A DNA stretch of 64,000 nt from Mycolicibacterium doricum (GCF_010728155.1 NZ_AP022605.1:1612001-1676000), one strand, 5' to 3'. Positions 1 through 13,442 are shown, counted from the first letter of the stretch. The notes: a model not told the origin generated them from the sequence alone. A program made the numbers and translations.

Positions 1-1050
1 GTCAAGGAAGTCCGTGCGGTGATCGACAAGGCCCGCCAGGGCCTGCTCCACGGACACCAGACCGTGCTCTTCATCGACGAGGTGCACCGGTTCTCCAAGA
101 CCCAGCAGGACGCGTTGCTGGCGGCGGTGGAGAACCGCATCGTGCTGCTAGTGGCGGCGACGACGGAGAACCCGTCATTCTCGGTGGTGGCCCCGCTGCT
201 GTCCCGGTCGCTGATCCTGCAGTTGCAGCCGCTGACACCGGAAAACATTGCCGCGGTCGTCCGCCGCGCGGTGGCCGATCCGCGGGGACTCCACGGCAGT
301 GTCGAGGTCAGCGATGACGCGGTGGAGATGATTGTGCAGTTGTCGGCAGGCGACGCACGCCGGGCCCTCACCGCCTTGGAGGTGGCCGCCGAATCGGCCG
401 CGGCGGCCCACGGCCGGGTGACGGTCGACATCGTCGAACAGTCACTGGACAAGGCAGCGGTGCGCTACGACCGTGACGGCGACCAGCACTACGACGTCGT
501 CAGTGCCTTCATCAAATCTGTCCGCGGATCCGACGTCGACGCCGCGCTGCACTATCTCGCGCGGATGCTGGTGGCGGGGGAGGATCCCCGGTTCATTGCG
601 CGCCGGCTGATGATCCTCGCCAGCGAGGACATCGGCATGGCCGACCCCACGGCGCTGCCCATCGCCGTCGCGGCCGCCCAGACCGTGCAGCTCATCGGAA
701 TGCCGGAGGCGCAACTCACCTTGGCCCACGCCACCGTATACCTCGCCACCGCCGCGAAGTCCAACGCGGTCACCACCGCGCTCGGGGCGGCGATGAACGA
801 CGTCCGCAACGGCAAGGCCGGTCAGGTGCCCGCACACCTGCGCGACGGCCACTATTCCGGTGCCGCCGAACTCGGTAACGCAGTCGGCTATGTCTACGCC
901 CACGACCATCCCGACGGTGTTGTACCACAACAGTATCCGCCCGCTGAGCTGGTGGGCGTGGACTACTACCGCCCCACCGGCCGCGGTGCCGAACGGGAAA
1001 TCAGCGGTCGCCTCGACCGGCTGCGGGCAATCATCCGAAAACGGGGCTGA
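1..1050 (+). CDS. rarA: Replication-associated recombination protein A (RarA/MgsA AAA+ ATPase), 5' end missing
   Basis: RarA is a clamp-loader-like AAA+ ATPase of the MgsA/WRNIP1 family that acts at stalled replication forks. The reading frame is open from base 1, so the N-terminus and Walker A lie outside the window. The visible part begins just before Walker B (LFIDEVHRF, from about base 67). It continues through sensor 1 (AATTENPSF), the sensor 2 region ([13 protein letters not shown]) and the C-terminal tetramerisation domain with the family motif SEDIGMADP near base 625. It ends at TGA 1048-1050. In mycobacteria rarA lies close upstream of alaS, as here. The identification is secure; only the start is missing. 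Confidence 0.95.
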   Translation, partial: VKEVRAVIDKARQGLLHGHQTVLFIDEVHRFSKTQQDALLAAVENRIVLLVAATTENPSFSVVAPLLSRSLILQLQPLTPENIAAVVRRAVADPRGLHGSVEVSDDAVEMIVQLSAGDARRALTALEVAAESAAAAHGRVTVDIVEQSLDKAAVRYDRDGDQHYDVVSAFIKSVRGSDVDAALHYLARMLVAGEDPRFIARRLMILASEDIGMADPTALPIAVAAAQTVQLIGMPEAQLTLAHATVYLATAAKSNAVTTALGAAMNDVRNGKAGQVPAHLRDGHYSGAAELGNAVGYVYAHDHPDGVVPQQYPPAELVGVDYYRPTGRGAEREISGRLDRLRAIIRKRG

Positions 1051-1113
1051 CCAAATTCTTGACTCACACGGCACACATCTAGCGGTTGTGGTGAATAAAA
1101 GCCTCTATCAAAA

Positions 1114-1200
1114 TTGCGGTTCACCGATGGCCAGTGGGAGGTCGACGAACAGTTGGATCGAGCGTTCACCGCGCTGGCCGATCCGGTGAGCAAACGCCTG
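1114..1200 (+). pseudogene. Possible remnant of an ArsR-type regulator N-terminus
   Basis: A short plus-strand stretch reads LDRAFTALADPVSKRLR. This resembles the first helices of ArsR/SmtB repressors, which typically carry a FxALADPTRRRIL-like sequence. Similarity ends after about 30 codons and the frame then runs antisense into the neighbouring minus-strand gene. No DNA-recognition helix follows. It could be a decayed gene or a chance resemblance. Confidence 0.2.
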
Positions 1201-1217
1201 CGTCGATCCCCTATGGG

Positions 1218-1838
1218 TCACGCCATCTCGGGAACCCGCAGGCTGGCGATCACCAACTCGAACTCACCGACGTCGAGCTGGTCGGCGCCCAAATCGCGCA
1301 AACGCGCGGTGCGCAGCGAGCGGGCCTGGTCCCGAGTGCGGTTCATCGCTCCCATGGAATCAAACGACACCGAGGAGACCGCCCGCGCCGAGGTGCGGTC
1401 GATCATCAGGCTTGCGCTGCAGTACCCTTCGAGTTCCTCGATCGAGGGCAGCACCTCGGAGCGATAGAACGCCACTACCTGATCGAACTGCTCGGGACGG
1501 GCGCTCAACCACGTCGCCCGCACCCCGGCCCCGGCTCCGGCCCGATGGTCGCGGTGCAGCACCGCTATCTCCCACTCATCGACCACCGGCGCGCCACCGA
1601 ACACGTCGGCGGCGCGCTCGCGCACCGGCTGGACTCGCTCTGCGGCGGCGCTCATCGCTTCGGCCGACTCCCAGGCGGTGGTCGTGATGCAGCGGCAGGA
1701 TTCGCGCTCCACCAGGAGGGACAGCCCGACGCAACCGTCGATGTCCCGCAGGACCGGCATCACCTCGTTGCGAATATGACCGATGCCGGCATCTACCGCG
1801 TCAGGTCGCGCCTCAATGGTGGTTGTGCGTGCGAACAC
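1218..1838 (-). CDS. Conserved protein with two ABM-like (antibiotic biosynthesis monooxygenase fold) halves
   Basis: A protein of about 206 residues made of two similar halves of about 95 residues. Each resembles a dimeric alpha-beta barrel (ABM fold): half 1 has VMPVLRDIDGCVGLSLLVER, half 2 has VLPSIEELEGYCSASLMIDR. Such folds occur in small monooxygenases and stress-response proteins, and the internal duplication would make a single-chain pseudodimer. I chose GTG 1838 because it is preceded by a purine-rich GGGGGTGAGG. An upstream start at 1892 would add 18 unconserved residues. It stands alone, antisense between rarA and the YjbQ gene. The substrate is unknown. Confidence 0.7.
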   Translation of the reverse strand: MFARTTTIEARPDAVDAGIGHIRNEVMPVLRDIDGCVGLSLLVERESCRCITTTAWESAEAMSAAAERVQPVRERAADVFGGAPVVDEWEIAVLHRDHRAGAGAGVRATWLSARPEQFDQVVAFYRSEVLPSIEELEGYCSASLMIDRTSARAVSSVSFDSMGAMNRTRDQARSLRTARLRDLGADQLDVGEFELVIASLRVPEMA

Positions 1839-1944
1839 AGCCTCACCCCCTTCGGGTGACGGGGCAGCGCCCCGGTGGCGCCACCGGTTCACCTCTCACT
1901 ATGCTCCGCCGAATCAGGCCGGGCAATGGCCTACCCGCGGCTCG

Positions 1945-1950
1945 TACGCT
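1945..1950 (+). promoter_or_regulatory. -10 box of the YjbQ gene (likely leaderless)
   Basis: TACGCT is followed by exactly 6 nt and then ATG 1957. Transcription would start at the A of the start codon, and no Shine-Dalgarno sequence is present. Confidence 0.4.
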
Positions 1951-1956
1951 GGCGTC

Positions 1957-2370
1957 ATGGACACCGACCTCCTCGACGTCGACACCTCCCGGCGCCGCAT
2001 CGTCGACCTCACCGACGCCGTCCGGTCGTTCTGCGGACAGCGCCGCTCTGGGGGCCGGTCCGGCCTGTGCAACGTGTTTGTGCCGCACGCCACCGCCGGT
2101 GTTGCGCTCATCGAGACCGGGTCCGGATCCGACGACGACCTGCTCGACACGCTCGAGCGGTTGCTCCCGCGCGACGATCGGTACCGCCACGCTCACGGCT
2201 CACCGGGACACGGCGCCGACCATGTGTTGCCCGCGTTGATCTCACCTTCGGTCACGGTCCCCGTGCGGGACGGGGAACCGCTTCTCGGTACCTGGCAGAG
2301 TGTCGTGCTCGTCGACCTCAACAGGGACAATCCCCGTCGCTCCGTGAGGTTGAGCTTCCTCGGCGCATGA
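1957..2370 (+). CDS. YjbQ / UPF0047 family protein
   Basis: A 137-residue member of the YjbQ (UPF0047) family; some homologues have weak thiamine-phosphate synthase activity in vitro, but the physiological role is not settled. Visible signatures are the HATAGVALIE segment near residue 42 and a C-terminal block with PSVTVPVRDGEPLLGTWQ followed by VVLVDLN. The family length is about 135-140, so it looks complete. A longer open frame exists upstream, but ATG 1957 matches the conserved N-terminus and has a -10 box spaced for leaderless transcription. alaS follows 88 bp downstream. Confidence 0.85.
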   Translation: MDTDLLDVDTSRRRIVDLTDAVRSFCGQRRSGGRSGLCNVFVPHATAGVALIETGSGSDDDLLDTLERLLPRDDRYRHAHGSPGHGADHVLPALISPSVTVPVRDGEPLLGTWQSVVLVDLNRDNPRRSVRLSFLGA

Positions 2371-2458
2371 CCCGCGATCGTCGTGGTGACGGCGCGAAGA
2401 CCGCGGCGGGTACTGTAGATCGGTCGAATTACCCGACCTGATGAAGGATGCCTCAGAC

Positions 2459-5152
2459 GTGCAGACACACGAGATCAGGAAGCGCTTCCTCGATCACTTC
2501 GTGAAAGCTGGGCACACCGAGGTGCCGAGCGCCTCGGTGATCCTCGACGACCCCAACCTGCTGTTCGTCAACGCCGGCATGGTGCAGTTCGTCCCCTACT
2601 TCCTCGGCCAGCGCACGCCACCCTGGGATCGTGCGGTCAGCGTGCAGAAGTGCATCCGGACGCCGGACATCGACGAGGTGGGCATCACGACCCGGCACAA
2701 CACCTTCTTCCAGATGGCAGGCAACTTCTCGTTCGGCGACTACTTCAAGAAGGGCGCGATCGAGTTCGCGTGGACCCTGCTGACCAACCCTGTCGAGCAG
2801 GGCGGCTACGGGTTCGACCCCGAAAAGCTCTGGGCGACAGTATACCTCGACGATGACGAGGCGATCCGGCTCTGGCAGGAGGTGGCCGGGCTGCCGCTGG
2901 AACGGATCCAGCGCCGGGGGATGGCCGACAACTACTGGTCCATGGGCATTCCAGGGCCCTGCGGCCCGTCCTCGGAGATCTACGTCGATCGCGGTCCGCA
3001 GTACGGGATCGAGGGTGGACCCGAAGCCAACGAGGACCGCTACATCGAGATCTGGAATCTCGTGTTCATGCAGAACGAGCGCGGGGAGGGCACCTCGAAA
3101 GAGGACTTCGAGATCCTCGGACCGTTGCCGCGCAAGAACATCGACACCGGGATGGGTGTCGAGCGAGTGGCGTGTCTGCTCCAGAACGTGGACAACGTCT
3201 ACGAGACCGACCTGTTGCGTCCCGTCATCGACCTGGTCGCCGGCATCGCGCCGCGCGGCTACGGCCAGGGCAACCACACCGACGACGTGCGCTACCGCAT
3301 CATCGCCGACCACTGCCGCACGGCCGCGGTCATCATCGGGGATGGTGTCAGCCCGGGTAACGAGGGCCGCGGCTACGTACTGCGCCGCCTGCTGCGCCGC
3401 ATCGTCCGCGCCGCCAAGCTGCTCGGTGTCGACCAGCCGGTGATGGCCGAGCTGATGGTCACGGTGCGCGACGCGATGAGCCCCTCGTACCCGGAACTGG
3501 GCACGGACTTCGATCGCATCCAGCGCATCGCCGTCGCCGAGGAGACCGCGTTTAACCGGACGCTCGCCTCCGGGTCGCGGCTGTTCGAGGACGCCGCCCG
3601 CGCCACGAAGTCGTCCGGTGCCGCCGTGCTGTCGGGATCCGACGCGTTCACCCTGCACGACACGTACGGTTTCCCGATCGAACTGACCCTCGAGATGGCC
3701 GCCGAAGCCGGTCTGTCGGTCGACGAAGAAGGCTTCCGCGGGCTGATGGCCGAGCAGCGGCAGCGCGCCAAGGCCGACGCCGCCGCCCGTAAACAGGCGC
3801 ACGCCGACCTGACCGCCTACCGCGACCTGGTCGACACTCATCCGACCGAGTTCACCGGATTCGACGAACTGACCACCGAGGCCCGCATCCTCGGAATCTT
3901 CGTCGACGGCCGGCGCGTTCCCGTCGCCGGGCACGACACCGTCACCGCCGGGCACCGCATCGAACTGGTCCTCGACCGCAGCCCCTTCTACGCCGAATCC
4001 GGCGGCCAGATCGCCGACGAGGGCACCATCACCGGCACCGGCGCGTCCGAGACGGCCAAGGCCGCGGTGTCGGATGTGCAGAAGATCGCCAAAACCCTGT
4101 GGGTACACCGAGTCACCGTGGAATCCGGTGAATTCGTCGAAGGTGACACGGTGGTGGCGGCGGTCGACCCGCGCTGGCGGCACGGCGCCACCCAGGGTCA
4201 CTCGGGCACCCACATGGTGCACGCCGCGCTACGGCAAGTCCTTGGCCCGAACGCCGTGCAGGCCGGTTCCCTCAACCGGCCCGGCTACCTGCGTTTCGAC
4301 TTCAACTGGCAAGGCCCCCTCACCGAGCAACAGCGCACCCAGATCGAAGAGGTGACCAACGAGGCCGTCGAGGCTGACTTCGAAGTGCACAGTTTCACGA
4401 CGGACCTCGAGCGGGCCAAGTCGATGGGCGCGATGGCACTCTTCGGCGAGGCCTACCCCGACGAGGTGCGGGTGGTCGAGATCGGCGGTCCGTTCTCGCT
4501 GGAACTGTGTGGCGGCACCCATGTGCGTAGCTCCGCCCAGATCGGGCCTGTGACCATCCTCGGGGAATCCTCGATCGGGTCAGGCGTGCGCCGGGTCGAG
4601 GCCTACGTCGGCCTGGACTCGTTCCGCCACCTGGCCAAGGAGCGTGCGCTGATGGCCGGGCTCGCCTCGTCGCTCAGGGTGCCGTCCGAGGAAGTCCCGG
4701 CGCGGGTGGCCGGGTTGGTCGAGCGATTGCGGGCGGCAGAGAAGGAACTCGACCGCCTTAGGTTGGCGAATGCGCGTGCGGCGGCCGTCAACGCTGTCGC
4801 GGGTGCCGAGCTTGTCGGTAAGGTCCGACTCGTGGCGCAGCGGATGGCCGGCGGAATGTCGGCGGGCGATCTGCGCACACTCGTCGGCGACATCCGCGGC
4901 AAGCTGGGCAGCGACCCGGCCGTCGTCACGCTGATCGCCGAAGGCGAGAACGACACCGTGCCTTTTGTGGTGGCCGTCAACCCGGCCGCCCAGGATCTGG
5001 GGATACGCGCCGACGAACTGGTCAAACGGCTCGGCGCAGCGGTCAACGGCCGTGGGGGCGGCAAGGCAGATCTCGCGCAGGGTTCCGGTAAGGGGGCGGC
5101 GGGCATCGACGCGGCATTGGCCGCGTTGCGTGCCGAGATCGACAGGAGCTGA
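2459..5152 (+). CDS. alaS: Alanyl-tRNA synthetase
   Basis: Class II synthetase that charges tRNA-Ala and edits mischarged Ser and Gly. At about 897 residues it matches actinobacterial AlaRS. The class II core contains [17 protein letters not shown], and the active-site loop has GMGVERV. The editing domain carries HSGTH (H581, H585) and CGGTH (C684, H688), which form the zinc site. A glycine-rich C-Ala tail ([17 protein letters not shown]) follows. I prefer GTG 2459, which gives [14 protein letters not shown] and has GAAGGA 10 nt upstream, over ATG 2441. The gene ends at 5152, and ruvX starts one base later, so the two are probably cotranscribed and translationally linked. Confidence 0.97.
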   Translation: MQTHEIRKRFLDHFVKAGHTEVPSASVILDDPNLLFVNAGMVQFVPYFLGQRTPPWDRAVSVQKCIRTPDIDEVGITTRHNTFFQMAGNFSFGDYFKKGAIEFAWTLLTNPVEQGGYGFDPEKLWATVYLDDDEAIRLWQEVAGLPLERIQRRGMADNYWSMGIPGPCGPSSEIYVDRGPQYGIEGGPEANEDRYIEIWNLVFMQNERGEGTSKEDFEILGPLPRKNIDTGMGVERVACLLQNVDNVYETDLLRPVIDLVAGIAPRGYGQGNHTDDVRYRIIADHCRTAAVIIGDGVSPGNEGRGYVLRRLLRRIVRAAKLLGVDQPVMAELMVTVRDAMSPSYPELGTDFDRIQRIAVAEETAFNRTLASGSRLFEDAARATKSSGAAVLSGSDAFTLHDTYGFPIELTLEMAAEAGLSVDEEGFRGLMAEQRQRAKADAAARKQAHADLTAYRDLVDTHPTEFTGFDELTTEARILGIFVDGRRVPVAGHDTVTAGHRIELVLDRSPFYAESGGQIADEGTITGTGASETAKAAVSDVQKIAKTLWVHRVTVESGEFVEGDTVVAAVDPRWRHGATQGHSGTHMVHAALRQVLGPNAVQAGSLNRPGYLRFDFNWQGPLTEQQRTQIEEVTNEAVEADFEVHSFTTDLERAKSMGAMALFGEAYPDEVRVVEIGGPFSLELCGGTHVRSSAQIGPVTILGESSIGSGVRRVEAYVGLDSFRHLAKERALMAGLASSLRVPSEEVPARVAGLVERLRAAEKELDRLRLANARAAAVNAVAGAELVGKVRLVAQRMAGGMSAGDLRTLVGDIRGKLGSDPAVVTLIAEGENDTVPFVVAVNPAAQDLGIRADELVKRLGAAVNGRGGGKADLAQGSGKGAAGIDAALAALRAEIDRS

Positions 5153-5153
5153 C

Positions 5154-5663
5154 GTGGTGACCGACAGCGACCACCGCCTCCCCGACCGCCCGGGAGAGGG
5201 CGACCCGGGCCGCGGACGGCGAATCGGAATCGACGTCGGTAGCGTACGGATCGGCGTCGCCGCCAGTGACCCGGACGGTCTGCTGGCCACCCCGGTGGAG
5301 ACCGTGCGCCGGGACCGATCGGATCGCCACATTCGCCGGCTGGCACAACTGGCGACCGAACTGCAGGCCGTCGAGGTCGTCGTGGGGTTGCCGAGGACGC
5401 TGGCCGACCGGACCGGACCGGCCGCGCACGACGCCATCGAGGTCGCCGCGGCGCTGGCCCGGCGGATCGCACCGGTCCCGGTACGCATGGCAGACGAACG
5501 GCTCACCACCGTTTCCGCGCAGCGTTCGCTGCGCGAGGCCGGTGTCCGCGCCAAAGGGCAGCGGGCGATGATCGACCAGGTTGCGGCGGTGGGCATCTTG
5601 CAGAGCTGGCTGGACCAGCGGCGCGCGGCACTGGCCGCGCCCGGAGAGGGCGGGCATGGCTGA
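5154..5663 (+). CDS. ruvX: Holliday junction resolvase-like protein RuvX/YqgF
   Basis: YqgF-type RNase H-fold nuclease of 169 residues, implicated in pre-16S rRNA 5' processing and earlier proposed as a junction resolvase. It shows [17 protein letters not shown] (first catalytic Asp), [14 protein letters not shown], and the second acidic site in [15 protein letters not shown] 5154 is preceded by AGGAG inside the alaS 3' end. It overlaps mltG by 8 bp at its own 3' end. The alaS-ruvX-mltG-aroE order is conserved in mycobacteria. Confidence 0.93.
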   Translation: MVTDSDHRLPDRPGEGDPGRGRRIGIDVGSVRIGVAASDPDGLLATPVETVRRDRSDRHIRRLAQLATELQAVEVVVGLPRTLADRTGPAAHDAIEVAAALARRIAPVPVRMADERLTTVSAQRSLREAGVRAKGQRAMIDQVAAVGILQSWLDQRRAALAAPGEGGHG

Positions 5664-6903
5664 GCACTGGCGTCACGAGCGTGCGGAACCCGTGGCGGTG
5701 GGACCACCACGGCGCGGCATGAGCCGCTCGGAGCGGATGCGTCTGGAGCGCAGTCGCAGGAAGCGCCGGATGGCCGGGGCGGTGTCTCTCGCGCTGCTGG
5801 TCGTCGTCGTGATCGGCGTGGTGTTCCTGGGTTCCACGCTGTGGCACAAGATGTTCGGCGCTAGCGGCAACGACTTCGCCGGCGAGGGTCTCAACGACGT
5901 GGTGATCCAGGTGCACGACGGCGACTCGACGACGGCGATCGGCCAGACGTTGCACGACAACAACGTCGTGGCGACGGTCAAGGCGTTCGTCGACGCCGCG
6001 GAGCGCAACTCCGGGATGACGGCAATCCAGCCCGGCTTCTACAAGGTCCGTACCGAGATCCCTGCTGCCAACGCCGTCGAACGGCTCACCGACCCGCAGA
6101 GCCGCGTCGGCAAGCTGGTGATTCCCGAGGGCCGCCAGCTCGACGACGTGTCCGACGTCAAGACCAACGCCGTCACCGAGGGCATCTTCACGCTCATCTC
6201 GAAAGCCACCTGCGTGAACCTCGACGGCCAACAACAGTGTGTGCCGGTGGAAGAGCTCAAGCGGGTCGCGGAGACGGCGGCGCCCTCGGTGCTGGGCGTC
6301 CCCGAATGGGCGGTGCAACCCGTCGCCGCGATGGGCGCCGACCATCGCCGCCTCGAGGGCTTGATCGCGCCGGGCAGCTGGAACATCGATCCGTCGGCCG
6401 CGCCGCAGGAGACCCTCGCGACGCTGATCCGGTCGAGCGCCAGCCAGTACGCGCACAGCGGCCTACTCGAAACCGCCACCGCGATGAACCTCTCGCCGTA
6501 TCAGGTCCTCACAGTGGCCTCACTGGTGCAGCGCGAGTCCAAGCCGGAGGACTTTGCAAAGGTCGCCCGCGTGATCTACAACCGGTTGGCCGAGAACCGC
6601 ACCCTCGAGTTCGACTCCACGGTGAACTATCCCTTGGACCGCATCGAGGTCGCCACCACAGACGGCGACCGCGGCCAGCTGACCCCGTGGAACACCTATG
6701 TGCAGCCCGGGCTGCCCGCCACCCCGATCTGTTCGCCGAGCAAGCCGGCGCTTCTGGCGGCCGAGCAGCCCGCGGAGGGGGACTGGCTCTACTTCGTCAC
6801 CATCGACCTGCAGGGCACCACCCTGTTCACCCGGGATTACAACGAGCACCTGACCAACATCGAACTGGCGCAGCGCAACGGTGTCCTCGACAGTGCCAGG
6901 TAG
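5656..6903 (+). CDS. mltG: Endolytic murein transglycosylase MltG (YceG)
   Basis: Membrane-anchored lytic transglycosylase that cleaves nascent glycan strands and limits their length. The 415-residue protein has a basic cytoplasmic N-terminus, one transmembrane helix at about residues 38-58, a LysM-like region and the YceG catalytic domain. The catalytic glutamate is E294 in ASLVQRESK, and the conserved LEFDSTVNY and [15 protein letters not shown] blocks follow. The start is ATG 5656, preceded by GAGAGGG and overlapping ruvX. Its 3' end overlaps the proposed aroE start by 23 bp. Confidence 0.94.
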   Translation: MAEHWRHERAEPVAVGPPRRGMSRSERMRLERSRRKRRMAGAVSLALLVVVVIGVVFLGSTLWHKMFGASGNDFAGEGLNDVVIQVHDGDSTTAIGQTLHDNNVVATVKAFVDAAERNSGMTAIQPGFYKVRTEIPAANAVERLTDPQSRVGKLVIPEGRQLDDVSDVKTNAVTEGIFTLISKATCVNLDGQQQCVPVEELKRVAETAAPSVLGVPEWAVQPVAAMGADHRRLEGLIAPGSWNIDPSAAPQETLATLIRSSASQYAHSGLLETATAMNLSPYQVLTVASLVQRESKPEDFAKVARVIYNRLAENRTLEFDSTVNYPLDRIEVATTDGDRGQLTPWNTYVQPGLPATPICSPSKPALLAAEQPAEGDWLYFVTIDLQGTTLFTRDYNEHLTNIELAQRNGVLDSAR

Positions 6904-7696
6904 GCGTAAGGCCGCCGTCCTCGGGTCACCGATCGCCCACTCGCGCTCACCGCAACTGCACCTGGCGGCGTACCGCGCGTTGGGCCTTACCGACTGGACC
7001 TACGAGCGCATCGAGTGCACCGCCGACCAACTTCCCGGGCTCGTCGGCGGGTTCGGCCCGGAGTGGGTCGGGGTCTCGGTGACGATGCCGGGCAAGTTCG
7101 CCGCACTGCATGTCGCCGACGAACGCACCGACCGCGCTGAGTTGGTCGGGTCGGCCAACACCCTGGTGCGCACACCCAACGGGTGGCGGGCCGACAACAC
7201 CGATGTCGACGGTGTCTCCGGCGCGCTCGGCGCGGTCGACGGACCGGCGATCGTGGTCGGCTCGGGCGGGACGGCCCCGGCCGCCGTGGTGGCGCTGGCC
7301 GCGCTCGGTGCCGCCCACCTCACGATCGCCGCCCGCAACCCGGACAGGGCGGCGCCGTTGGTCGACCTCGCGCACCGTGTCGGTGTCGGTGCGCAGTGGT
7401 GCGACCTGGGCGCCCCCGCCCTGGCTGACCTTGCGGCAGCCTGTGGTGCGGTCGTCAGCACCGTCCCCGCTGACGTGGCCGAGCGATACGCGGGGGCGCT
7501 GGCCCGCACCCCGGTACTGCTCGACGCCGTCTACGATCCGTGGCCGACGCCGTTGGCAGCGGCGGTGCATGCCGCGGGCGGCCGGGTGGTCAGCGGACTG
7601 GACATGCTGCTGCACCAGGCGGTCGCGCAGGTCGAACAGTTCACCGGCCGGCCGGCCCCGAAAGAGGTGATGAGGGCGGCACTGCAGAGCGCTTAG
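6881..7696 (+). CDS. aroE: Shikimate 5-dehydrogenase
   Basis: NADPH-dependent reduction of 3-dehydroshikimate to shikimate. The 271-residue protein shows the N-terminal shikimate-binding block GSPIAHSRSPQLH, the catalytic lysine in SVTMPGKFAAL, DNTDVDG, and a Rossmann GSGGTAPAAV motif. YDPWPTPL and GLDMLLHQA complete the set near the C-terminus. GTG 6881 overlaps the end of mltG; GTG 6893 is an alternative that would shorten the protein by four residues. Its stop codon TAG also forms the first bases of the -10 box of the next gene. Confidence 0.93.
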   Translation: MSSTVPGRRKAAVLGSPIAHSRSPQLHLAAYRALGLTDWTYERIECTADQLPGLVGGFGPEWVGVSVTMPGKFAALHVADERTDRAELVGSANTLVRTPNGWRADNTDVDGVSGALGAVDGPAIVVGSGGTAPAAVVALAALGAAHLTIAARNPDRAAPLVDLAHRVGVGAQWCDLGAPALADLAAACGAVVSTVPADVAERYAGALARTPVLLDAVYDPWPTPLAAAVHAAGGRVVSGLDMLLHQAVAQVEQFTGRPAPKEVMRAALQSA

Positions 7697-7699
7697 CCT
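7694..7699 (+). promoter_or_regulatory. -10 box of the prepilin-peptidase-like gene (likely leaderless)
   Basis: TAGCCT overlaps the aroE stop codon and is followed by 6 nt and GTG 7706, the spacing expected for a leaderless start. Confidence 0.4.
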
Positions 7700-7705
7700 C
7701 GATTC

Positions 7706-8122
7706 GTGGCGGCGGTCGTCGTGGTGGTGTGGCTCTCGGCGTTGACCCTCTACGACATCCGCTGGCGGCGGCTGCCGAACTGGCTGACCCTGCCCGGCGC
7801 CGCGATGATGCTGATCGGCGCGGCAGTCGCCGGCCTGGGGGCGCCCGCCGCTCTCGGCGCCGCCGCACTGTTCGCGATCTACGCCGTCACGCATCTGCTG
7901 GCGCCTGCGGCGATGGGGGCCGGGGACGCGAAACTCGCGCTCGGGGTCGGCGGATTGACCGGCGCCTTCGGGATCGACGTGTGGCTGCTCGCCGCGTTCA
8001 CCGCGCCGATGCTCACCGCGCTGTGGGCGCTGGTGTCAGTCGCGCGGCGAGAGCGCCCAGTGCCGCACGGGCCGTCGATGTGTGCGGCCAGTGCGGCCGC
8101 TGTCGCCGTGGTGCTGATATGA
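7706..8122 (+). CDS. A24-family prepilin/leader peptidase-like membrane protein
   Basis: Small polytopic protein of 138 residues resembling the catalytic half of type IV prepilin peptidases. The two aspartates of this aspartyl protease class are visible: the first in LTLYDIRWRRLPNWLTL and the second in GAGDAKLALG. There are about five hydrophobic segments. It lacks the N-terminal methyltransferase domain, as is usual for the short actinobacterial versions linked to Flp/Tad pili. No pilus genes occur in this window, so its substrate is unknown. The same gene lies between aroE and aroC in other mycobacteria. Confidence 0.85.
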   Translation: MAAVVVVVWLSALTLYDIRWRRLPNWLTLPGAAMMLIGAAVAGLGAPAALGAAALFAIYAVTHLLAPAAMGAGDAKLALGVGGLTGAFGIDVWLLAAFTAPMLTALWALVSVARRERPVPHGPSMCAASAAAVAVVLI

Positions 8123-8253
8123 GCGCCGACTGCCCGTTGTCATACGTGCGCCGACGGCGTCCACCGCACCGGCGCCGTCATGGTGGAATTCAGAGTCACG
8201 CCACGGGTTGGCGGATTTAGCCGCGCCCGACGCGCCATGGGAAGATGGGACCC

Positions 8254-9467
8254 GTGTTGCGTTGGACCACTGCCGGTGAATCCCATGGCCGCGCGCTCGT
8301 GGCTGTGCTCGAGGGCATGGTCGCGGGCGTCTCGGTGACGACCGAGGACATCGGCGCTCAGCTGAAGCGCCGCCGGCTCGGCTACGGCCGCGGTGCGCGC
8401 ATGAAGTTCGAGCAGGACGAGATCACGATGCTTGGTGGTGTCCGGCACGGCGTCACGCTCGGCGGTCCGATCGCGATCCAGATCGGCAACACGGAGTGGC
8501 CCAAGTGGGAGATGGTGATGGCCGCCGACCCCGTCGACCCCGCCGAACTCGTCGAGACCGCCCGCAACGCCCCGCTGACACGGCCGCGGCCCGGCCACGC
8601 CGACTACGCCGGCATGCTCAAGTACGGGTTCGACGACGCCCGACCGGTGCTCGAGCGGGCCAGTGCCCGCGAAACTGCCGCACGCGTCGCCGCGGGCACC
8701 GTCGCGCGCGCCTTCCTGCGCCAGGTGCTCGGCGTCGAGGTGGTCTCCCACGTCATCTCCATCGGGGCGTCGACTCCCTACGTCGGTCCGCCGCCGGCAC
8801 CGGCCGATCTGGCGGCGATCGATGACAGCCCGGTGCGGGCCTTCGACGAGGCGGCCGAGAAGTCGATGATCGCCGAGATCGAAGCGGCCAAACGCGACGG
8901 TGACACGCTCGGCGGTGTCGTCGAAGTCGTGGTGTCCGGGCTGCCGGTCGGCCTGGGATCGTTCACCAGCGGGGACGACCGCCTCGACAGTCAGCTGGCC
9001 GCGGCGGTGATGGGCATTCAGGCCATCAAGGGCGTCGAGATCGGCGACGGCTTCGAAACCGCACGGCGGCGCGGCAGCGTCGCGCACGACGAGATCCACC
9101 CGGGGCCCGACGGCATCGAACGGTGGACCAACCGGGCCGGCGGGCTGGAGGGCGGTATGACCAACGGTCAACCGCTCCGGGTCCGCGCTGCCATGAAACC
9201 CATCTCGACGGTTCCGCGCGCACTGGCGACCGTGGACATGTCGACCGGCGAGGAAGCCGTCGCCATCCACCAGCGCTCCGACGTCTGCGCGGTTCCCGCC
9301 GCGGGGGTCGTCGTCGAGACGATGGTGGCGCTCGTCGTCGCGCGGGCAGCCCTGCGCAAATTCGGGGGCGACTCGCTGACCGAGACCAGGACCAACGTGG
9401 AGTCCTACCTGCGGGCCGTCGCCGCACGCCAACCGGCCACCGCGCAGCCGGCGCAGGCGTCGGGCTG

Positions 9468-9468
<1 letters not shown>
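8254..9468 (+). CDS. aroC: Chorismate synthase
   Basis: Converts 5-enolpyruvylshikimate-3-phosphate to chorismate using reduced FMN. The 404-residue protein carries the family signatures TAGESHG near the N-terminus, [39 protein letters not shown] and the C-terminal [14 protein letters not shown] chose GTG 8254, giving [12 protein letters not shown], which matches the family start and has a GATGGGA just upstream; ATG 8245 would add three residues. Its TGA overlaps the aroK ATG by one base, so the two are translationally coupled. Confidence 0.96.
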
Positions 9469-11769
<2,301 letters not shown>

Positions 11770-12341
11770 GAGGTCATCGGAGTGTTGTGTTGCGCCGTCG
11801 GATCACCGTGTCCGCCCGGGCGCACCGCGGCGAAGACGTCGGTGTCGGCGCGGTCGTCCTCACCAGCGCGGCGGCGCGGCACGTCGGGCGCTTTGCGGTC
11901 GACGAGCCAGCGCCCCACCGTCACCCCGAGGATCGCGAGAACGAACGTCAACAACGCGGTGAACGCCGCCACCGTGGTGAGCTCGTTGAGCGGCCCCTCG
12001 ACGTAGACGTCCTCGTAGAACATGCTGATCAGCCACGCGACGAACCCGCTCACGATGCCGGCGAACAGACCGGTCAGCAGCCACGTCATCGCCAGATCCG
12101 CGCGGCGTTCCGGATCGGGGTTGCGTCGCGCGTCCCGACGGCCGTCGATGATCCCCCACGCGAGCGCCGCGAGCGCGTACATCGACACGAGGACCAGGCT
12201 GATCGTCGCCGCCCTGGTCTCCCACGCGTTGATCATCGCTCCCTGCAGCAATCGGACGATCACCATCAGGGCCGCGAACACCAGTCCGCGCAGTAACCAC
12301 TTGCTCATGGCGCAACAGCGTAGCGAGTACCGTCAGCGGCT

Positions 12342-13442
12342 GTGACTCTTTCCCAGCGTAGAGACCGGTTGCGCGAACGGCTGGCTGCCGCCGAACTCGA
12401 TGCGATGCTGGTCACCGATCTGGTCAACGTGCGATACCTGTCGGGATTCACCGGTTCGAACGCCGCGCTGCTCGTCCGCGTGTCCGACACCACCCCGATC
12501 CTGGCCACCGATGGCCGATACCGCACGCAGGCCGCCAAACAGTCACCCGACGCCGAGGTCGTCATCGAGCGGGCGTGCGCGCCGCACCTGGCCGGACGCG
12601 CCGCCGCCGACGGCCTGCGCCGCCTCGGCTTCGAGAGCCACGTGGTGACCGTCGACGGACACCGCAGCCTGGTCAAGGCGGCCGGCGACGTCGACCTGGT
12701 CCGCGCCGCCGGGATCGTCGAGGCGCTGCGCGAAGTGAAGGACGCCGGCGAGGTCGCGCTGCTGCGGCTGGCATGCGAGGCCGCGGACGCCGCGCTCGAA
12801 GATCTGATCGCAGCCGGCGGCCTGCGCCCTGGCCGGACCGAGAAGCAGGTGCGACGTGATCTGGAGGCACTGATGCTCGACCACGGCGCCGACGGCCCGT
12901 CTTTCGAGACGATCGTCGCCGCCGGGCCCAACTCGGCGATCCCGCACCACCGGCCCACCGACGCGGTACTGGCCACCGGCGACTTCGTCAAGATCGACTT
13001 CGGTGCGCTGGTGAGCGGCTACCACTCGGATATGACCCGCACGTTCGTACTGGGCCGTGCCGAGGACTGGCAGCGCGACATCTACGACGTGGTCGCCACC
13101 GCGCAACGGGCCGGAACCGACGCGCTCGCGGCGGGCGTCACGCTGTCCGAGGTGGACGCGGCATCGCGGCAGGTGATCGCCGACGCCGGTTACGCCGAAC
13201 ACTTCGGCCACGGCCTCGGGCACGGTGTTGGACTGCAGATCCACGAAGCGCCGGGAATCAACGCGGCCGCCGCCGGTACACTGCTTGCTGGCTCCGTGGT
13301 CACCGTGGAGCCCGGTGTCTATCTGCCCGACCAGGGCGGTGTCCGCATCGAGGACACGCTGGTGGTCGGCTTCGACCGGGGCACAGCATCAGACGCCCCC
13401 GACTTGCTGACCCGGTTCCCCAAGGAACTGGCCATCCTCTGA
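12342..13442 (+). CDS. pepQ: Xaa-Pro dipeptidase/aminopeptidase (M24B)
   Basis: Cytoplasmic metallopeptidase that hydrolyses X-Pro bonds. It has the creatinase N-domain (residues 1-125) and the pita-bread M24 domain. The five dinuclear metal ligands lie in [18 protein letters not shown] (two Asp), GHGLGHGVG (His), VTVEPGVYL (Glu) and GGVRIEDTL (Glu). Its length of 366 residues is typical. GTG 12342 has no clear Shine-Dalgarno sequence; TACCGT lies 8 nt upstream and may be a -10 box. efp follows 25 bp downstream, as in other actinobacteria. Confidence 0.92.
   Translation: MTLSQRRDRLRERLAAAELDAMLVTDLVNVRYLSGFTGSNAALLVRVSDTTPILATDGRYRTQAAKQSPDAEVVIERACAPHLAGRAAADGLRRLGFESHVVTVDGHRSLVKAAGDVDLVRAAGIVEALREVKDAGEVALLRLACEAADAALEDLIAAGGLRPGRTEKQVRRDLEALMLDHGADGPSFETIVAAGPNSAIPHHRPTDAVLATGDFVKIDFGALVSGYHSDMTRTFVLGRAEDWQRDIYDVVATAQRAGTDALAAGVTLSEVDAASRQVIADAGYAEHFGHGLGHGVGLQIHEAPGINAAAAGTLLAGSVVTVEPGVYLPDQGGVRIEDTLVVGFDRGTASDAPDLLTRFPKELAIL

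Noticed and set aside
2453..4222. Minus-strand open frame of 589 codons opposite alaS
   Set aside because: It is exactly antisense to a highly conserved synthetase. Its composition (His, Asp, Gly, Val rich) is the reverse-complement shadow common in GC-rich genes, with no recognisable domain.
8140..9432. Minus-strand frame of 430 codons opposite aroC
   Set aside because: Antisense shadow of chorismate synthase, without motif or ribosome-binding site.
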